The notes: generated by a model not told the origin, from the sequence alone. DNA of 64,000 bases from Pseudomonas sp. LBUM920 (GCF_003852315.1 NZ_CP027762.1:558001-622000); one strand, 5' to 3'. Counted from the stretch's first letter, positions 1 to 12,185 are shown. Numbers and translations are program-made.

Positions 1-547
1 CATCGCGCAGCGGTTCGATGTGCTGGCCGGCGAGCAAACCGTCACCCGCCAGTTGGGCCAGACGCTCGATCAGGCTCGGCACGTCGACCACCAGCTCGGC
101 CAGGCGGTAGACCTTGCCCTTGAAGCGACGGTCCTGCAGGGCCGGCGGCAATTCGTCGCCCTTGACCTGGTCGACACGGCCACGCACGGCCTTGCTGGCG
201 AAGAAGCTGGTGAGGTTGCCGGCGAGTGTGCCGGGCGACCACAGGTAATGGGCTTCGGACAGCAGGCGCACGCCGGACAGGTCGAGTTCGCCATCACCCG
301 CCAACGCCTCGCGCCAGCGGCGCGGCATGTCGGCAATCGCTTCGGACGCGCCGGTGAGCGAGCCGTGCAGGGCGTATTTCGCGCCGCCGTGGATGATCCC
401 CTGGGACTTCACGCTTTGCCCGCCGCCCAGCGTGGCGCTTTCCACCAACACCGTGGAAAACCCCTGGCGGCGCAGGCGCGCGTTAAGCCAGAGGCCGGCA
501 ACCCCGGCGCCGACAATCAGAACGTCGGTGGAAATAACGGATGGCAT
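1..547 (-). CDS. FAD-dependent oxidoreductase (3' end outside window)
   Basis: The reverse-strand frame opens at an ATG encoding MPSVIS and runs off base 1, leaving 182 visible residues. A Rossmann nucleotide-binding motif (VLIVGAGVAGL) lies at about residues 9-19, followed by an acidic strand end (VLVE) near 33-36 that normally holds the ribose of FAD. A glycine-rich stretch GGGQSVKSQGIIHGG follows at about 41-55, as in DadA/GlpD-type flavoenzymes. The substrate cannot be named. The gene is read in the same direction as the small efflux gene behind it and about 55 bases from it, so co-transcription is possible. The family call is fairly sure; the role is not. Confidence 0.75.
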   Translation of the reverse strand, partial: MPSVISTDVLIVGAGVAGLWLNARLRRQGFSTVLVESATLGGGQSVKSQGIIHGGAKYALHGSLTGASEAIADMPRRWREALAGDGELDLSGVRLLSEAHYLWSPGTLAGNLTSFFASKAVRGRVDQVKGDELPPALQDRRFKGKVYRLAELVVDVPSLIERLAQLAGDGLLAGQHIEPLRD

Positions 548-602
548 CGGCGACCTCAGTGTTCAAGACAAGAGGCGCAGTATACAGGCTGTTGAGTGGC
601 GG

Positions 603-938
603 TCAGTGCCCGGCGGTTTTCGAGAACAGCTGAATCACCACCACGCCCAGCACAATCAGGCCCATGCCCAGCATCGCCGGCAGGTCGAGCTTTTGCCCAT
701 AGATGAACAGCGCGGCGACACTGACCATCACAATGCCCATGCCGGCCCACACCGCATACGCCACGCCCACCGGCACGGTGCGCACCACCAGGGTCAACAT
801 CCAGAACGCAATGCCGTAGCCGACGATGACCAGCGCCAGTGGAAGCGGTGTGCTCCAGCCCTTGACGGCTTTCATGGACACGGTTGCGATCACTTCCGAG
901 CAAATGGCGATGGCCAGGTAGAGGTAGGCGGCATTCAT
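603..938 (-). CDS. EmrE-like small multidrug resistance (SMR) protein
   Basis: A 111-residue, four-helix inner-membrane protein of the SMR family. Glu15 in the first helix (ICSEVIA) is the membrane carboxylate that binds protons and cationic drugs in EmrE. Motifs GVAYAVWAGMGIV (about residues 57-69) and GQKLDLPAMLGM (about 81-92) match the EmrE/Qac branch better than the guanidinium-exporting Gdx/SugE branch. These proteins work as antiparallel dimers that exchange H+ for quaternary ammonium or similar cations. It is divergent from a LysR regulator across about 100 bases, so that regulator may control it. Length is normal for the family. Confidence 0.9.
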   Translation of the reverse strand: MNAAYLYLAIAICSEVIATVSMKAVKGWSTPLPLALVIVGYGIAFWMLTLVVRTVPVGVAYAVWAGMGIVMVSVAALFIYGQKLDLPAMLGMGLIVLGVVVIQLFSKTAGH

Positions 939-1042
939 GGGGTAATCCTCGGTGTGTGACGTACTTGAATAAGGTCAGCATTCTAACGCTTCGGCAGATG
1001 GGATAAAGTCATTACCTATCCGAATTCAAGATGGGTTGAGCC

Positions 1043-1933
1043 ATGAGCGTGCAGTGGAACCTGGACCAGATGCGCCTGTTTGTCAGCGTTGCCGAACAGC
1101 GTTCGTTTTCGGCGGTGGCCCGCGACCAGCGCAAGGCGCAATCGGCGGTGAGCAACGGTATCGCCCTGTTGGAAGCGGACCTGGGGCTGAGCCTGTTTGA
1201 GCGTAGCAGTGGCCGCCAGCCGCGCCTGACCGAAGCCGGCAGTGTGTTGCTGGAGGAAGCCCGTGAGGTATTGCGCCAGTGTGAACGGCTCAATGGCCGC
1301 GCGCTGTCACTGACGCGTGGCGAGGAAGCCTGCCTGCGCCTGGCCCAGGACGAGGCCATGTTGTTCCAGCCGGTACTCGACAGCCTTGAGGCGCTGGCCG
1401 GGCAATACCCGCAGCTGGAGGTGCAGCTTTCCAGCGCCGCTCAAGGCGATGTGGCGCGCAAGTTGGTGGAGCGCAAGGCCGACCTGGGCCTGTTATTTTA
1501 CCACGACCAAATCCCTGAGGCGCTTGAGCGGCGGGTGGTGGGCAGTGTGGAAATGGTCACCGTGTGCGGTGTGAATCATCCGCTGGCCAAGCAACCGTAC
1601 GTGACCTGCCAGCATCTGGCGCAGTTTCGCCAACTGTTGATGTCGACCCAGACCAGCGTCTACCCCGGCAGTGAAGCCGCCAGCCCTCTGGTGTGGCGCG
1701 CCGACAGCTTTTACGTGTTGGCCGAATGGCTGATGAGTGGCCTGGGCTGGGCCTGGCTGCCGCGGCACATCGTGCAGTACCCGACTTATCAACAACAAAT
1801 GGTTGAGCTGGACAGCGAATGGACACCGCCCGCGCTGGTGGTGGAACTGGTCTGGCGCCGTGACGAACACCTCGGTCCCGCAGCGCGCTTCCTGGCCGCA
1901 CGATTTGCCGAGTGCTTGCAGGCGATCGACTGA
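1043..1933 (+). CDS. LysR-family transcriptional regulator
   Basis: A 296-residue LysR-type regulator. Residues about 7-66 form the winged helix-turn-helix (LRLFVSVAEQ-like start here read as MRLFVSVAEQRSF, then AVSNGIALLEADLG), and about 95-290 form the periplasmic-binding-like effector domain. It is transcribed away from the SMR efflux gene, the usual arrangement for a LysR protein acting on its neighbour, but no clear T-N11-A operator could be picked out between them. The effector is unknown. The stop codon lies 23 bases before the waaA start, so read-through into waaA is possible. Confidence 0.88.
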   Translation: MSVQWNLDQMRLFVSVAEQRSFSAVARDQRKAQSAVSNGIALLEADLGLSLFERSSGRQPRLTEAGSVLLEEAREVLRQCERLNGRALSLTRGEEACLRLAQDEAMLFQPVLDSLEALAGQYPQLEVQLSSAAQGDVARKLVERKADLGLLFYHDQIPEALERRVVGSVEMVTVCGVNHPLAKQPYVTCQHLAQFRQLLMSTQTSVYPGSEAASPLVWRADSFYVLAEWLMSGLGWAWLPRHIVQYPTYQQQMVELDSEWTPPALVVELVWRRDEHLGPAARFLAARFAECLQAID

Positions 1934-1956
1934 AAAAGCCGATAAACTCCGCCGCC

Positions 1957-3234
1957 ATGAATAGAACTCTCTACACCTGTCTGTTTTACCTGGCGCTGCC
2001 GTTGGTGGCTTTACGTTTGTGGCTGCGTGCGCGCAAGGCGCCGGCCTACGCCAAGCGCGTCGGCGAGCGGTTCTCCTATGGCCTGCCGGTGATGCAGCCG
2101 GGCGGGATCTGGGTGCATGCGGTATCGGTAGGTGAAAGCATCGCCGCCGCGCCGATGATTCGCGGGTTGATGGCGCGGCATCCGACGCTGCCGATCACCG
2201 TCACCTGCATGACGCCCACCGGTTCCGAGCGCATCCAGGCGCTGTTCGCCAATGAACCGCGCGTACAGCATTGCTACTTGCCGTATGACTTGCCGCGCGC
2301 GGCCAAGCGTTTTCTAGATCGCGTGCAGCCTAAGCTCGCCGTGATCATGGAAACCGAGTTGTGGCCCAACCATATTCACGCCTGCGCCCAACGCGGTATT
2401 CCGGTGGCGCTGGCCAATGCGCGGTTGTCGGCACGTTCGGCCAAAGGCTATGCACGATTCGCCAAGCTCACCGCACCGATGCTGGCGCAAATGAGCCTGT
2501 TCGCCGTGCAGACACACACCGAAGCCCAGCGCTTCCTGAGCCTGGGCGCGCGCCCGGAAACCGTCGAGGTGACCGGCTCGATCAAGTTCGACCTGACCAT
2601 TGACCCCGAGCTGCCGGCGCGCGCTGCCGCCTTGCGCGAGCAATGGGGCGCCAGCGAACGCCCGGTGTGGATCGCCGCCAGCACCCACGAAGGCGAAGAC
2701 GACGTGGTCCTGGCTGCGCATCGCCAGCTGCTCGAAAGTTATCCCAATGCATTGTTGATTCTGGTGCCGCGTCATCAGGAGCGCTTCGGCCCGATGTTCG
2801 AGCTGTGCGGGCAGCAAGGATTCACCACGGTGCGCCGCTCCAGTGGCGAGCCTGTGACGACGCAAACGTCGGTACTGCTCGGCGACACCATGGGCGAGTT
2901 GCTGTTTCTCTACGCCCTGGCCGACAGCGCGTTTGTCGGCGGCAGCCTGGTGCCGACGGGCGGGCATAACCCGCTGGAGCCGGCAGCGCTGGCCAAGCCT
3001 GTAATCATGGGGCCGCACCTGTTCAACTTCCTCGAAATCAGCGCAATGATGCGCGAGGCCGGGGCGTTGCGGGAGGTGGATGACGCCCAGGGCTTGGCCG
3101 AGGCGGTGCGGCAGCTGTTCGAGCTGCCGCAGGATGCGCGCAAGATGGCGCAGGCGGGGCTGGCAGTGATGCAGGCCAACCAGGGCGCACTGAAGCGCCT
3201 GCTGGATGGGTTGGACAGACTGATTCAACGCTGA
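1957..3234 (+). CDS. waaA: 3-deoxy-D-manno-octulosonic acid (Kdo) transferase
   Basis: WaaA (KdtA), glycosyltransferase family 30, adds Kdo from CMP-Kdo to lipid IVA on the cytoplasmic face of the inner membrane during lipopolysaccharide core synthesis. The ATG giving MNRTLYTCLF was chosen because a hydrophobic anchor follows (about residues 4-22); the frame is open 15 codons further upstream but that stretch overlaps the LysR gene. The protein is 425 residues, the usual length. HAVSVGES around residue 60 contains the presumed catalytic glutamate, and VPTGGHNPLEPAA near residue 330 is the conserved donor-binding region. A REP palindrome follows the stop. Confidence 0.95.
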   Translation: MNRTLYTCLFYLALPLVALRLWLRARKAPAYAKRVGERFSYGLPVMQPGGIWVHAVSVGESIAAAPMIRGLMARHPTLPITVTCMTPTGSERIQALFANEPRVQHCYLPYDLPRAAKRFLDRVQPKLAVIMETELWPNHIHACAQRGIPVALANARLSARSAKGYARFAKLTAPMLAQMSLFAVQTHTEAQRFLSLGARPETVEVTGSIKFDLTIDPELPARAAALREQWGASERPVWIAASTHEGEDDVVLAAHRQLLESYPNALLILVPRHQERFGPMFELCGQQGFTTVRRSSGEPVTTQTSVLLGDTMGELLFLYALADSAFVGGSLVPTGGHNPLEPAALAKPVIMGPHLFNFLEISAMMREAGALREVDDAQGLAEAVRQLFELPQDARKMAQAGLAVMQANQGALKRLLDGLDRLIQR

Positions 3235-3241
3235 TCCAAAG

Positions 3242-3328
3242 GTGTGAGCTGGCTTGCCTGCGATGCAAACGCCTCGGTCCATCAGGTAGACCGAGGTGAT
3301 GCTATCGCAGGCAAGCCAGCGCCCACAG
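3242..3328. repeat. REP inverted pair, GGCTTGCCTGCGAT family
   Basis: Two inverted copies of a Pseudomonas REP core (left arm GAGCTGGCTTGCCTGCGAT, right arm ATCGCAGGCAAGCCAG) flank a spacer of about 45 bases that contains its own small hairpin (CCTCGGTC / GACCGAGG). It lies between the convergent waaA and tolC genes, the usual site for such elements, and may end or stabilise both transcripts. Confidence 0.85.
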
Positions 3329-3344
3329 TGGTTTTGTGCTGTGC

Positions 3345-4784
3345 TCAGTAACCGGGGCGAGCCTTTAGCTGTTCGGCAGCGGCCTTGGCCAGGTCCGGTG
3401 GCAGGAAGTCCTTGTCCGGGTTGTAGTCAGCCTTGAGGTAGCGCGTCAGGTCCTGCAAATCGCCGGGGCTGAGCGTGCCCGCCGCCTGCTTCAAGCGCAG
3501 GTTGTCGAGGATGTAGTCGTAGCGGCTGTTGTTGTAGTTGCGCACGGACGAGTAGAGCTGGCGCTGTGCATCCAGCACGTCGACGATGTTGCGCGTGCCC
3601 ACCTGATACCCGATTTCCGTGGCTTCCACCGCGCTCTGGTTGGAGATGATCGACTGGCGGCGTGCCTGCACCTGTTCCACGTCGGTGTTCACCGCGCGGT
3701 GCAGGTTGCGGGTGTTTTCCACCACTTGGCGGCGCAGGCCTTCGCGTTGTTGCTCGCTTTGGTCGAGGCGTGAATAGGATTCGCGCACTTGCGAGCTGGT
3801 GAGGCCGCCGCTGTAGATCGGGATGTTCAGGCGCAGGCCGATGGTGCGTTGCGACACATCACCGCCGTAAGGGATGGGCAGTTGGTTCGGGTTGCTGAAA
3901 CCCAGCGCGTCGTTGTCACCCTTTTCGTATTGCGCCACGGCATCGAGGGTCGGCAAGTGGCCGGCCTTGCGCTGGCGCAGGGTTTCTTCGGCGGCCGTGA
4001 CCGCGTAGTTGCTGGCCAGCAGGTTGAGGTTTTGGCGGCCGGCGGTTTCGACCCAGGCCTTGGCGTCATTCGGCGCCGGTGGCAACACCGGCAGCGTGTG
4101 CACGATGCCCTGGATGGCGTTGTACTCACGGTTGGTCAGGGTGATCAGCGCTTCGAAGGCGTCGTCTACCTGGCGTTGGGCGACGATGCGGTTGGCGCGG
4201 GCGGTGTCGTAGCTGGCCTGGGATTGCAGCACGTCGGTCTTGTCCGACAGGCCCACGTCAAAGCGTTCGTTGGACTGATCGAGCTGGCGCTTGAAGGCAT
4301 TTTCTTCAGCCTTGGTCGACGCCAGGTTGTCCTGGGCGCGCAGCACGGCGAAGTAGTTCTCGGCGCTTTGCAGGATCAGGTTCTGTTCGGTGGCCGAGAG
4401 CTGCAGCGAGGCCTGCTCGTTGACGGCTTCGGCGGCTTGCAGCTGGAACCAGCGGTCGGCACGGAACAGCGGCTGACTCAAGGTTGCGCGCCAGGAGTGC
4501 GCATCACGGTTGGCGGTGGCCGCCGGCTGGTCGATCTGGGTGCGCACGTTATTGCTGTCGGCACCGGCCGACAGGTTCGGCAGCAAGCCGGCACGGGCCT
4601 GGGGCACCACTTCTTTCTGCGCGCCGTATTGGGCGCGGGCGGCGGCCAGGTCGGCGTTGTTGTTCACCGCTTCCTGGTAGACGCTGACCAAATCGGTTTT
4701 GGCGGACAAGGGCGCTTCAGCTGCCCAGACCATTCCATTGGTCGCACAAGACACGGCAAGAGCCAGTGAGAGTTTGCGCAGCAT
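3345..4784 (-). CDS. tolC: TolC-family outer membrane channel protein
   Basis: A 479-residue outer-membrane efflux duct, corresponding by position to OpmH of P. aeruginosa. An N-terminal signal peptide (MLRKLSLALAVSCATNGMVWA) is followed by two tandem outer-membrane efflux repeats of alternating long helices and short beta strands, about residues 30-230 and 250-450. TolC trimers join inner-membrane pumps through adaptor proteins for export of drugs, proteins and siderophores. It is divergent from thiC across about 450 bases. No pump or adaptor gene lies nearby, as usual for the shared housekeeping TolC. Confidence 0.93.
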   Translation of the reverse strand: MLRKLSLALAVSCATNGMVWAAEAPLSAKTDLVSVYQEAVNNNADLAAARAQYGAQKEVVPQARAGLLPNLSAGADSNNVRTQIDQPAATANRDAHSWRATLSQPLFRADRWFQLQAAEAVNEQASLQLSATEQNLILQSAENYFAVLRAQDNLASTKAEENAFKRQLDQSNERFDVGLSDKTDVLQSQASYDTARANRIVAQRQVDDAFEALITLTNREYNAIQGIVHTLPVLPPAPNDAKAWVETAGRQNLNLLASNYAVTAAEETLRQRKAGHLPTLDAVAQYEKGDNDALGFSNPNQLPIPYGGDVSQRTIGLRLNIPIYSGGLTSSQVRESYSRLDQSEQQREGLRRQVVENTRNLHRAVNTDVEQVQARRQSIISNQSAVEATEIGYQVGTRNIVDVLDAQRQLYSSVRNYNNSRYDYILDNLRLKQAAGTLSPGDLQDLTRYLKADYNPDKDFLPPDLAKAAAEQLKARPGY

Positions 4785-4984
4785 GAGGCGATCCCTAGTG
4801 TGAATATTACGGCGATAATTTAGCGCCCAAGGCTAAGGCTGGCCATTTCTGGCGTCAAGCCATTGTGGCGGCAACCGAGTGTAGTGTTGCTGACCCGGCG
4901 CAACAATCCCGCAATCACGCCATTCATCACGCTGAATGCACCGCCATTGGCAATTTGCCCACGCCATGGTCTAGACTGGCCGTG

Positions 4985-7987
<3,003 letters not shown>

Positions 7988-8026
7988 AATCTCTCAAACA
8001 ACACATGTCCCTCAGAGATAACACCC

Positions 8027-9316
8027 TTGAGCATTCAATCGAGTACCTACTCCCCTGATATCGCGGTGCCGAGCGACAAACGCGTCTTCGGCGCCCGCGA
8101 CCTGTTTTCCCTGTGGTTTTCCCTCGGCATCGGCCTGATGGTCCTGCAAACCGGCGCGTTGCTCGCTCCGGGCCTGGGCTTGTCCGGTTCGCTGCTGGCG
8201 ATTTTTCTCGGCACGCTGGTGGGCGTGCTGTTGCTGGCCGCCGTCGGCGTTATCGGCAGCGACACTGGCTTGTCCGCCATGGCCGCGCTCAAACTCAGCC
8301 TCGGCGCCAAGGGCGCCAGCCTGCCGGCATTGCTGAACCTGCTGCAGCTGGTCGGCTGGGGCTCATTCGAAATCATCGTGATGCGCGATGCCGCCAGTTT
8401 GCTGGGCACGCGAGCATTCAGCGAGGGTAGCCTGCTGGCGAATCCTTTGCTGTGGACGCTGTTTTTCGGTGGTTTGGCGACGTTACTGGCCGTCAGTGGC
8501 CCGCTGACTTTTGTGCGCCAGATCCTGCGCAAGTGGGGCATCTGGCTGCTGCTGGCCGCCTGCCTGTGGCTGACCTGGAACCTGTTCGCCAAGGCCGACC
8601 TCGCCGCGTTGTGGGCAACACCCGGTGACGGCTCGATGCCGTTCGCGGTGGGTTTTGATATCGCCATCGCCATGCCGCTGTCGTGGCTGCCGTTGATTGC
8701 CGATTACTCGCGCTTCGGCAAACGCGCAAAAAATGTATTCGGCGGCACGGCGCTGGGCTTTTTTATCGGCAATTTCTGGCTGATGAGTTTGGGCGTGGCC
8801 TATACCCTGGCGTTTGCGCCCAGTGGTGAGGTGAATGCGCTGTTGCTGGCGCTGGCCGGTGCAGGTCTGGGCATTCCGCTGTTGCTGATCCTGTTGGACG
8901 AGTCGGAAAACGCCTTTGCCGATATTCACTCGGCGGCAGTCTCCAGCGGGATTTTGCTGCGTTGGAAGGTCGAACACCTGGCGTTGGCCATCGGCGTTAT
9001 CTGCACGCTGATCGCCTGCTTCGCGCCGTTGGCGCAGTACCAGAACTTCCTGTTGCTGATCGGCTCGGTGTTCGCGCCGCTGTTCGGCGTGGTGCTGGTG
9101 GATCACTTTATCCTGCGCCGCCGTGGTCAGGGTTCAGTTGGCAACCTGCACTGGACGGCGCTGGTGGCCTGGCTGGGTGGCATCGCCACGTATCACGTGC
9201 TGGCCAACCTGTATCCGGATATCGGCGCGACCCTGCCGGCACTGGTGCTGGCAGGGCTGTTGCAGTTGATATTGGGCCGGGTCTTCAGTGGCGCGCGGGC
9301 ATCAGTTCAGGCTTGA
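8027..9316 (+). CDS. cytX: Hydroxymethylpyrimidine transporter CytX-like (NCS1 family)
   Basis: A 429-residue, roughly twelve-helix permease of the nucleobase-cation symporter-1 family, of the CytX type linked to thiamine genes and thought to import the pyrimidine precursor HMP. The TTG start (reading LSIQSS, spoken as Met) was chosen because the frame upstream runs through REP DNA; no ATG precedes the first helix in frame without entering the repeat array. PSDKRVFGARDLFSLWFSLGIG at the front and PLIADYSRFGKRAKN in the middle are typical family blocks. Placement after thiC fits uptake and synthesis of the same intermediate. The repeat array lies between them. The 3' end overlaps the convergent lipoprotein gene by 32 bases. 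Confidence 0.85.
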   Translation: MSIQSSTYSPDIAVPSDKRVFGARDLFSLWFSLGIGLMVLQTGALLAPGLGLSGSLLAIFLGTLVGVLLLAAVGVIGSDTGLSAMAALKLSLGAKGASLPALLNLLQLVGWGSFEIIVMRDAASLLGTRAFSEGSLLANPLLWTLFFGGLATLLAVSGPLTFVRQILRKWGIWLLLAACLWLTWNLFAKADLAALWATPGDGSMPFAVGFDIAIAMPLSWLPLIADYSRFGKRAKNVFGGTALGFFIGNFWLMSLGVAYTLAFAPSGEVNALLLALAGAGLGIPLLLILLDESENAFADIHSAAVSSGILLRWKVEHLALAIGVICTLIACFAPLAQYQNFLLLIGSVFAPLFGVVLVDHFILRRRGQGSVGNLHWTALVAWLGGIATYHVLANLYPDIGATLPALVLAGLLQLILGRVFSGARASVQA

Positions 9317-10031
9317 GCACGCCCGTCAGACGCGCATAGGGGATGGTCATTTCGATCAGCCCCAATGCGTAAGGGCCGATGGTGGCCACGTTGTACTTGA
9401 GCACCACGCCGTCGCTGGTCAAGGCCACGTTTGGGGTTTTCTGGAACGGCCAGTTCTTGACGAACTCCGGATCGCGGTCCATCTGCGAATTGATCAGCCA
9501 GCTGTTGTGGGCGACTTTCGCGGTGTTCCAGAGCGCTTGTTCCTGGCCCGGCAGCAGCATGTCGGTCAGGCTCAGCTCTTTGTGCTGCAGGCGTGAGTAG
9601 TTGATGAAGCCGCGGCCGGGTTCACCGTGGGCGGCTCCGGTGTCCAGGTAGCTCGAAACTTCAATGATCACCAGTCCGTCATGCTGGTCACGTACCTTGG
9701 CCTGCAAGTACATGCTGTTGCGGTCCGGCGATTCGCGCAGGAACTTGTCCCGGTAGGCATTCAGCGTCGGCGGCACGCTGGCGCCGGGCGTGGTGCGGGT
9801 CATTTGCAGCAGGCGTTGCTCCACAATCGTGTCGAGCTGCGGCTCGCTGGGGAAGTGCACGGTGTCAATGTTCACCAGCGGGCAGTCAGGGCTGCCGCAG
9901 CCGGGTTTGATCTGTTCGGAGGCGTCCGATTTAGTGTCCAGCGGCTTCAGGTAGCTGGGCTGGAACAGGCTCTGGCAGGCACCCAGGGTCAAGGCAATAC
10001 AAGCCACGGAGGCGATTTTTAAAAGCGACAT
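9285..10031 (-). CDS. RsiV-like (DUF3298) lipoprotein
   Basis: A 248-residue protein with a lipoprotein signal: MSLLKIASVACIALTLGACQS, lipobox LGAC with Cys19 as the lipid site. The mature part resembles the DUF3298/RsiV periplasmic domain (blocks YLDTGAAHGEPGRGFINYSR and LSLTDMLLPG, then NVALTSDGVVLKYN and IGPYALG). RsiV of Bacillus binds lysozyme as an anti-sigma factor, but here there is no cytoplasmic anti-sigma part and no sigma-factor gene nearby, so that role is not implied. Two cysteines (GCGSPDC) may form a disulfide. The gene stands alone, with a promoter region shared with the divergent nudF. Confidence 0.85.
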   Translation of the reverse strand: MSLLKIASVACIALTLGACQSLFQPSYLKPLDTKSDASEQIKPGCGSPDCPLVNIDTVHFPSEPQLDTIVEQRLLQMTRTTPGASVPPTLNAYRDKFLRESPDRNSMYLQAKVRDQHDGLVIIEVSSYLDTGAAHGEPGRGFINYSRLQHKELSLTDMLLPGQEQALWNTAKVAHNSWLINSQMDRDPEFVKNWPFQKTPNVALTSDGVVLKYNVATIGPYALGLIEMTIPYARLTGVLKPELMPARH

Positions 10032-10226
10032 GTGCGTCCTTCGGAAATCGATGGAAAGCGAAAAAGAGTAGCGCTTCGACTGCGAACAGAGCCGTCAGTT
10101 CGCCACTAAGCTGATTAGAGTGAGTTTGACCTCCGCCGTCTATCCCGGCAACTGGAAAGGGGCTGCATCAAGTGGCAAGGGCGCGTTAGGATGGCGCGAA
10201 TTGCACCCGCGTAAACGAGGAAGAAT

Positions 10227-10844
10227 ATGACGGACATTGCCAAATCGACGCCGAACAAAATCGAAATTGTTCAGCGCGACAATGCCTACAAGGGCTTCTA
10301 CAAGCTTGATCGCGTGCAGCTGCGCCACGAGAAATTCGACGGCGGCATGAGCCGGGTGATCAACCGTGAAGTCTTTGTTCGGCACGACGCGGTGTGCGTG
10401 TTGCCATATGACCCGCAGCGCGATGAAGTGGTGCTGATCGAGCAGTTCCGCGTGGGCGCCATGGGCCGTACCGACAACCCGTGGCTGATAGAAATGGTTG
10501 CCGGCCTGATCGACAAGGATGAAGCGCCGGAGGAGGTTGCACACCGCGAAGCCGAGGAGGAAGCTGGGCTGACATTCTCTGCGCTGTGGCCAATCACCCA
10601 ATATTTCCCATCGCCCGGTGGCAGTACCGAATTTGTCCACTTGTACCTGGGCCGTTGCGACAGCACCGGGGCCGGTGGCGTCCATGGACTGGAAGAAGAG
10701 GCAGAAGATATCCGCGTCACCACCTGGGCCTTTGAAGATGCCTTGCAAGCGGTGCGTGACGGCAAAATTTCCAACGCAGCCAGCATTATCGCCCTGCAAT
10801 GGCTTGCGCTTAATCGCGCGGAAGTGAGGGGGTTATGGCAGTAA
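10227..10844 (+). CDS. nudF: ADP-ribose diphosphatase, Nudix family
   Basis: NudF hydrolyses ADP-ribose to AMP and ribose 5-phosphate. The 205-residue protein carries a full Nudix box, G-L-I-D then E-A and REAEEEAGL at about residues 93-115, which binds the catalytic metals. A beta-rich N-terminal part used for dimerisation precedes it. It is the first gene of the conserved nudF-DUF1249-cpdA-yqiA-parE cluster also found in Escherichia coli, and its end overlaps the next gene by 10 bases, implying translational coupling. AGGAAGAAT just before the ATG is the ribosome site. Confidence 0.95.
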   Translation: MTDIAKSTPNKIEIVQRDNAYKGFYKLDRVQLRHEKFDGGMSRVINREVFVRHDAVCVLPYDPQRDEVVLIEQFRVGAMGRTDNPWLIEMVAGLIDKDEAPEEVAHREAEEEAGLTFSALWPITQYFPSPGGSTEFVHLYLGRCDSTGAGGVHGLEEEAEDIRVTTWAFEDALQAVRDGKISNAASIIALQWLALNRAEVRGLWQ

Positions 10845-11284
10845 AGGCACGGGAACGATATCGCGTTGACCTGATCGGGTTGCAAGCCGCCTGCGAGGCC
10901 AACTATGCGCGGCTGATGCGCTTGCTGCCCGACATGCGTCACACCCCCGAGGCGCGGCGTATTGCCGTGACCCACGGCGACCAGATGCTTGGCGTGCTGA
11001 CCCTTGAAGTCATCGTCAACTGCCCGTACACCACCACCCTGCGCGTGCGCCAGGAGCACAGCCTGCCGTGGCTGCCGGTGCCGCAACTGGAGGTGCAGGT
11101 GTACCACGATGCGCGCATGGCCGAAGTGATCAGCGCCGAACATGCGCGACGCTTTCGCAGCATCTATCCTTACCCGAACGTGTTCATGCACCAACCCGAT
11201 GAGAAAGCACAGCTCAATGTGTTCCTCGGTGAATGGCTGAGCCACTGCCTGGCCCTGGGCCATGAGTTTGAAGTCGTGCGGTAG
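10835..11284 (+). CDS. DUF1249 family protein (YqiB-like)
   Basis: A soluble 149-residue protein of the DUF1249 family, whose biochemical function is unknown. Typical features are RYRVDLIGLQAACEANYARL at the start, a strand-rich centre with PQLEVQVYHDARMAEV, and a C-terminal PNVFMHQPDEKAQLN block followed by FLGEWLSHCLALG. In many gammaproteobacteria it sits exactly here, between nudF and cpdA, and it overlaps nudF by 10 bases. No signal peptide or membrane segment is seen. Confidence 0.9.
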   Translation: MAVKARERYRVDLIGLQAACEANYARLMRLLPDMRHTPEARRIAVTHGDQMLGVLTLEVIVNCPYTTTLRVRQEHSLPWLPVPQLEVQVYHDARMAEVISAEHARRFRSIYPYPNVFMHQPDEKAQLNVFLGEWLSHCLALGHEFEVVR

Positions 11285-11369
11285 ATGTGAACTGCGTCTT
11301 TCCTCTTTGCGTCCTGCCCTAGCATAATCGCCCACATGTCCTTTTCTGTGATTGCCTTGGGAGAGCGCC

Positions 11370-12185
11370 TTGCCGAGCGTATCCACCGTGAACCCTGATG
11401 CGCCAGCGCTGCTGGTGCAGCTGTCCGACAGCCACCTGTATGCCGAGGCCGACGGCGCGCTGCTGGGCATGAACACCCGCGAAAGCCTGCAGCGAGTGAT
11501 CGGGTTGGTGCGCTCGCAACAGCCGCAGATCGATTTGCTGCTGGCCACCGGCGACCTGTCCCAGGACGGCACGCTTGAGTCCTATCAACAGTTTCGCGAC
11601 CTGACCCGACAGATCGACGCTCCGGCGCGCTGGATTCCCGGCAATCACGACGAGCCGCAGATCATGGCCCACGCCGCCGAACACAGTGATTTGCTGGAGC
11701 CGGTCGTCGACATCGGCAACTGGCGCGTCACCTTGCTGGATTCGGCTGTTCCAGGCTCGGTGCCCGGTTACTTGCAAGATCAGCAACTGCAATTGCTTGC
11801 CCAGGCCTTGAGCGAGGCGCCTTCCCGTCATCATCTGGTGTGTTTTCACCATCATCCGGTGCCCATTGGCTGTGCGTGGATGGAGCCCATCGGCCTGCGC
11901 AACCCGGAGGCTTTGTTTGCGGTGCTCGACCGCTTTCCACAGGTCAAGGCGCTGCTCTGGGGCCATGTGCATCAGGAAATCGACCGTGATCGCAACGGCG
12001 TGCGCTTGCTGGCGTCGCCGTCTACCTGCATTCAGTTCGCGCCGGGCAGCGAAGACTTCAAGGTCAGCGAGCAAGCGCCGGGTTACCGCTGGCTGCGCCT
12101 GCACGCCGACGGGCGGTTGGAGACCGGCGTAGAGCGGGTCGAAGGTTTCGCGTTTACCATCGATTACGGCAGCAACGGCTACTAA
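11370..12185 (+). CDS. cpdA: 3',5'-cyclic-AMP phosphodiesterase
   Basis: CpdA is a class III calcineurin-type phosphodiesterase that breaks down cAMP and so sets the level available to the Crp/Vfr-type receptor. All metal motifs are present: QLSDSHL near the start, GDLSQDG, GNHDE, FHHHP and GHVHQE. I place the start at a TTG (reading LPSVSTVN) because GGGAG lies 6 bases upstream; an upstream in-frame TTG would add six residues. The product is 271 residues, usual for the family. The preceding DUF1249 gene ends 85 bases earlier. A REP pair follows the stop. Confidence 0.94.
   Translation: MPSVSTVNPDAPALLVQLSDSHLYAEADGALLGMNTRESLQRVIGLVRSQQPQIDLLLATGDLSQDGTLESYQQFRDLTRQIDAPARWIPGNHDEPQIMAHAAEHSDLLEPVVDIGNWRVTLLDSAVPGSVPGYLQDQQLQLLAQALSEAPSRHHLVCFHHHPVPIGCAWMEPIGLRNPEALFAVLDRFPQVKALLWGHVHQEIDRDRNGVRLLASPSTCIQFAPGSEDFKVSEQAPGYRWLRLHADGRLETGVERVEGFAFTIDYGSNGY

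Noticed and set aside
939..1042. LysR operator between the SMR and LysR genes
   Set aside because: No convincing T-N11-A palindrome could be picked out by eye, so no site is claimed.
9285..10031. RsiV-like protein as an anti-sigma factor
   Set aside because: It is a lipoprotein without a cytoplasmic part and no ECF sigma gene is adjacent, so the RsiV role does not carry over.
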